This document shows, piece by piece, positions 24,696-27,000 of a stretch of DNA of 27,000 nt. A program made the position numbers and the translations under genes. The DNA is from JAGTVB01 sp964624765 (lineage in GTDB: Bacteria; Pseudomonadota; Gammaproteobacteria; HK1), in the NCBI GenBank assembly GCA_964624765.1, contig CAZUZO010000035.1, positions 1 through 27,000 of the forward strand, in the 5' to 3' direction. The notes under the pieces were generated by a model that saw nothing but the letters and a program-made list of their open reading frames with translations, did no database searches and was not told the DNA's origin. The stretch's first letter is position 1; each line of letters starts with the position of its first letter.

Positions 24696-25840
24696 CACTT
24701 CAACTGTTCATAGAGAAGCTTCAGCATCCGCTCGGCCGTCGGACTCGTTTCCCGGTTCCCCTTCCCGTCCAGCACCATGAGCGCCAGCGGTTCACCCTCG
24801 GTCGCCTGCAAACTTACCCGGTAGTCGGCCTCCCGGCGCGCGTCATCGTCCTCGCCCCAGAACTTGAGCCTCGTCAGCAATCCTTTCTCCTGGGCCTCCG
24901 CCACCGCATCCGCGTAGCGCACATAGTAGAGGCCGCGGGAACGATCCCGGTCCGTCACCGTGAACCCTACACGGTCCAGGGCCAACCCGGTGCGCTGCCA
25001 GCCGCGGGCAAAATCGTCCTCGAGTTCGAGCATCGGCCCCTTCGCGTCACGGGCCAACCTCGCCTGCGGTGGCGATTGGGCCGCGGCGTCCATCAGCTGC
25101 TGCGCCCGCTGGGGCTTAGTGCCGAAATAGACCAACAGCCGATACAGCATCTCAGCTTCCAGGTCCGGATCAGAGGGTCGCAGCTGCCACACGAAACGCT
25201 CCCCTTGACTCACCTCTTCGACACCACGATGGGAAACATAGAGCTCCGTGCTGCCGGCTTCCAGACCCGGCTCCAGGCGCGCGCGGAACTTGTCTCGATA
25301 GGCCGATGAATACACCGAGGGTGTGACCTTCTCGATCAAACGGCGAATGCCTCCCTCGCCGATGTTGGCCCGATTCTCGGCCCACTGGGTCTCCATGATG
25401 CCGATGGCTGGATCCTCGCGCTCAATGGTGAGCCCATTTTCGATCCAGAATTCCCGCAGCTTGGGCCACACCTCCGACGGGGATGCATCCACCACCAGCC
25501 AGCGTTGGGCGCCGCTTCGCTCCACCCACGCACCGGACACCGGCGGTAAAACCCCGGGAGTTGGCATCGGCTCGTGCGCTGGGGCGGCGCTCGCGCCCGC
25601 ATACTCGGAGTAAGTGGCGGTACCCTCCGCTTCGGCCACTTCCGGCAACCCCATCGCCGCGTCGTCGGCGGGGCGCACCAGATCGGGAGGAACCTCCAGG
25701 GGCGGTAGGCTGCGGCTCGCCCGGTATTCCGCCTCCCGACCGTAGAAACTCTCTCGCTCGCCCCGCTCGGGGCTGCCGCCACACCCTGCTAGGCCGAGGA
25801 TGAGGAGACTGATGATTATGTTACGAGTGGCCTTCGCCAT
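24695..25840 (-). CDS. bamC: Outer membrane assembly lipoprotein BamC
   Basis: BamC is a lipoprotein of the BAM complex that binds BamD. 381 residues (E. coli 344). The signal peptide RNIIISLLILGLAGC has the lipobox LAGC with Cys20. An unstructured N-terminal stretch holds LPPLEVPPDL, the motif that lies against BamD. Two helix-grip domains follow (about 110-230 and 260-381), with RWLVVDASPSEVWPKLREFW opening the first. It is 22 bases after dapA, the same pair and order as in E. coli (dapA-nlpB), so co-transcription is expected. Its TGA is shared by one base with repeat copy D. Confidence 0.94.
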   Translation of the reverse strand: MAKATRNIIISLLILGLAGCGGSPERGERESFYGREAEYRASRSLPPLEVPPDLVRPADDAAMGLPEVAEAEGTATYSEYAGASAAPAHEPMPTPGVLPPVSGAWVERSGAQRWLVVDASPSEVWPKLREFWIENGLTIEREDPAIGIMETQWAENRANIGEGGIRRLIEKVTPSVYSSAYRDKFRARLEPGLEAGSTELYVSHRGVEEVSQGERFVWQLRPSDPDLEAEMLYRLLVYFGTKPQRAQQLMDAAAQSPPQARLARDAKGPMLELEDDFARGWQRTGLALDRVGFTVTDRDRSRGLYYVRYADAVAEAQEKGLLTRLKFWGEDDDARREADYRVSLQATEGEPLALMVLDGKGNRETSPTAERMLKLLYEQLK

Positions 25841-25862
25841 GCCGAATGTCCCGCGCCTTAGA

Positions 25863-26741
25863 TTAATTCGTCAGCAACCCCGTGGCCTGCAGCACAGCCC
25901 TGACCCGCGGTCGATGGGGCTCCGCGAGGGGTGTCAACGGTAGCCGGATACCCGGCGGGATGAGGCCCATCGTGTGCAGCGCCCACTTGACCGGGATCGG
26001 GTTCGATTCCACGAACAGAACTTCATGCAGGGGCATGAGACGCTCGTTGAGTGCCGTCGCCCCCGCCCGATCACCGCGCAGCGCTCGGGCACACATCTCA
26101 TGCATGAGCTGAGGGGCGACGTTGGCGGTCACCGATATAACCCCGCGGGCACCCGCCAACAGGGCCTCCATGGCCATGCTGTCATCGCCGCTGTAGACGG
26201 CAAACGAGGCGTCCACTCGCTCGAGGAGGGTCTGTACCCGGGATAGATCGCTCGCCTCCTTGATGCCCACGATATTGGGAATTTCCGCCAGGCGCGCCAC
26301 GGTCTCGGGAAGGATATCGCAGGCGGTGCGGCCAGGCACATTGTAGAGAATCTGCGCGATGGGCACCGCCTCAGCCACCGCCTTGTAATGCCGGTACAGC
26401 CCTTCCTGGGTCGGCTTGTTGTAGTAAGGAGCCACCAATAGACAAGCATCGGCGCCCGCCTCCTGAGCACAGCGGGTCAACTCGATCGCTTCGCCCGTGG
26501 CATTCGCACCGGTGCCGGCGATCACCGGGATGCGGTGATCGACCCGTTCCACCACGTGTGCGATGACATCACAGTGCTCCGACGTGGTCAGCGTGGCCGA
26601 TTCACCGGTAGTGCCCACCGCGACGATGGCCTCGGTTCCCGATTCGATATGCCAATCGATGAGGCGATCGAGGCTCGACTTGTCCACCGCGCCGTCGAGC
26701 TCCATCGGTGTCACCAAAGCGACGATGCTGCCTTGAAACAT
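25863..26741 (-). CDS. dapA: 4-hydroxy-tetrahydrodipicolinate synthase
   Basis: It condenses pyruvate with aspartate semialdehyde, the first step of the lysine/diaminopimelate branch that feeds peptidoglycan. 292 residues from ATG 26741 (MFQGSIVALVTPM), which follows AGGGCAAGGG. The frame is open upstream to 26885, but the extra 48 residues are not conserved. Active-site residues fall at the E. coli positions: T44-T45 (VGTTGES), Y133 and R138 (LYNVPGRT) and the Schiff-base lysine K161 (VGIKEAS). bamC follows at once. The 130-base upstream stretch to the right-hand repeat shows no clear promoter. Confidence 0.97.
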   Translation of the reverse strand: MFQGSIVALVTPMELDGAVDKSSLDRLIDWHIESGTEAIVAVGTTGESATLTTSEHCDVIAHVVERVDHRIPVIAGTGANATGEAIELTRCAQEAGADACLLVAPYYNKPTQEGLYRHYKAVAEAVPIAQILYNVPGRTACDILPETVARLAEIPNIVGIKEASDLSRVQTLLERVDASFAVYSGDDSMAMEALLAGARGVISVTANVAPQLMHEMCARALRGDRAGATALNERLMPLHEVLFVESNPIPVKWALHTMGLIPPGIRLPLTPLAEPHRPRVRAVLQATGLLTN

Positions 26742-26871
26742 CCCTTGCCCTCTCTCTAATAGATCCCTGTCGGGACTTGTCCTCGATGTTACTGACCCGC
26801 TTGCCCTGCCGCAACGCGGCATGTCATCTAGACTTAACTTAACAGGCATCGTTGCACAAGCGACGGCGACC

Positions 26872-26965
26872 CTTAGAAGCTTCATAAAAACTGCTGTGCT
26901 TGCCTGAGCTGCGTTGCGCGGCGGCTCAAAATCCTCATGTACTCTTTTTTAGAACAGCTTCTTTG
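26872..26965 (-). repeat. Family 2 MITE-like element, short copy upstream of dapA
   Basis: A 94-bp relative of the 7101-7325 element in opposite orientation. It begins CTTAGAAGCTTCATAAAAAC, contains TGCCTGAGCTGCGTTGC and AATCCTCATGTACTC (complement of 7250-7300), and ends AGAACAGCTTCTTTG. The hairpin-rich half is missing, so it looks like an internal deletion derivative. It lies about 130 bases before the dapA start. Confidence 0.75.
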
Positions 26966-27000
26966 CACCCCAACAAATGCAGCAGACAGTCGCTGAAATC

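Noticed and set aside
25990..26010. GGTTCGATTCC-like tRNA T-arm
   Set aside because: It lies inside dapA on the coding complement, with no acceptor stem, D arm or anticodon arm around it.
26742..26885. 48-residue N-terminal extension of dapA
   Set aside because: DapA proteins start at MFxGSIVALVTP, the catalytic residue numbering fits that start exactly, and a ribosome-binding site precedes it.
1..27000. CRISPR array, prophage, toxin-antitoxin, defence island or secondary-metabolite cluster
   Set aside because: No regularly spaced repeats and no integrase, transposase, cas, restriction, toxin or synthase-like products were found. The genes are core housekeeping genes.

Overview
The window is a GC-rich stretch of a gammaproteobacterial chromosome, almost entirely core genes. 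The evidence is gene content and order: metG-mrp-dcd, lptFG divergent from pepA-holC-valS, cysE-iscR-iscA, ndk-rlmN-pilF-rodZ-hisS-yfgM-bamB-der, and dapA-bamC. I cannot name the genus from the sequence. A run of exactly 100 N shows that this is a scaffolded draft assembly.

Layout. 1-7100: a repeat at the left edge, metG (minus), then mrp, dcd and an RDD membrane protein (plus), then the LPS-export permease genes lptF-lptG (minus). 7101-13023: a 225-bp MITE-like element in the lptF/pepA divergent gap, then pepA, a structured leader, holC, an unknown 132-residue protein coupled to holC, and valS. 13139-15543: a Nudix hydrolase, cysE, iscR with a recognisable IscR box, and iscA. 15800-24478: ndk, rlmN, pilF, rodZ, hisS, yfgM, bamB and der, the last cut at its 3' end by the gap. 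24695-26741: dapA-bamC on the minus strand, converging on der. A second-family repeat closes the window.

How the genes fit together. Several act on the envelope: lptF/lptG (LPS export), bamB and bamC (outer-membrane protein assembly), yfgM (periplasmic chaperone network), rodZ (cell shape), pilF (type IV pilus secretin assembly) and dapA (lysine and peptidoglycan precursor). metG, valS, hisS, rlmN and der serve translation and ribosome assembly. dcd and ndk serve nucleotide pools, and holC serves replication. mrp, iscR, iscA and cysE form an Fe-S and cysteine theme. The isc locus is strikingly reduced: iscS, iscU, hscB, hscA, fdx and iscX, which usually lie in this neighbourhood, are absent, and so is ispG between rodZ and hisS.

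The accessory content is two families of short, non-coding, inverted-repeat elements. Family 1 has five copies of about 80-160 bp with related ends. In four copies an element end overlaps or abuts the stop codon of a gene (pepA, the holC-coupled ORF, hisS, bamC). The fifth lies in the 5' end of pilF and appears to be read through in frame. Family 2 has three copies with an AAGCTGTT-type terminal repeat and strong internal hairpins. I found no CRISPR array, tRNA, rRNA, prophage, transposase or defence system. The unusual material is the repeats, the reduced isc operon and a leader with alternative stems before holC.
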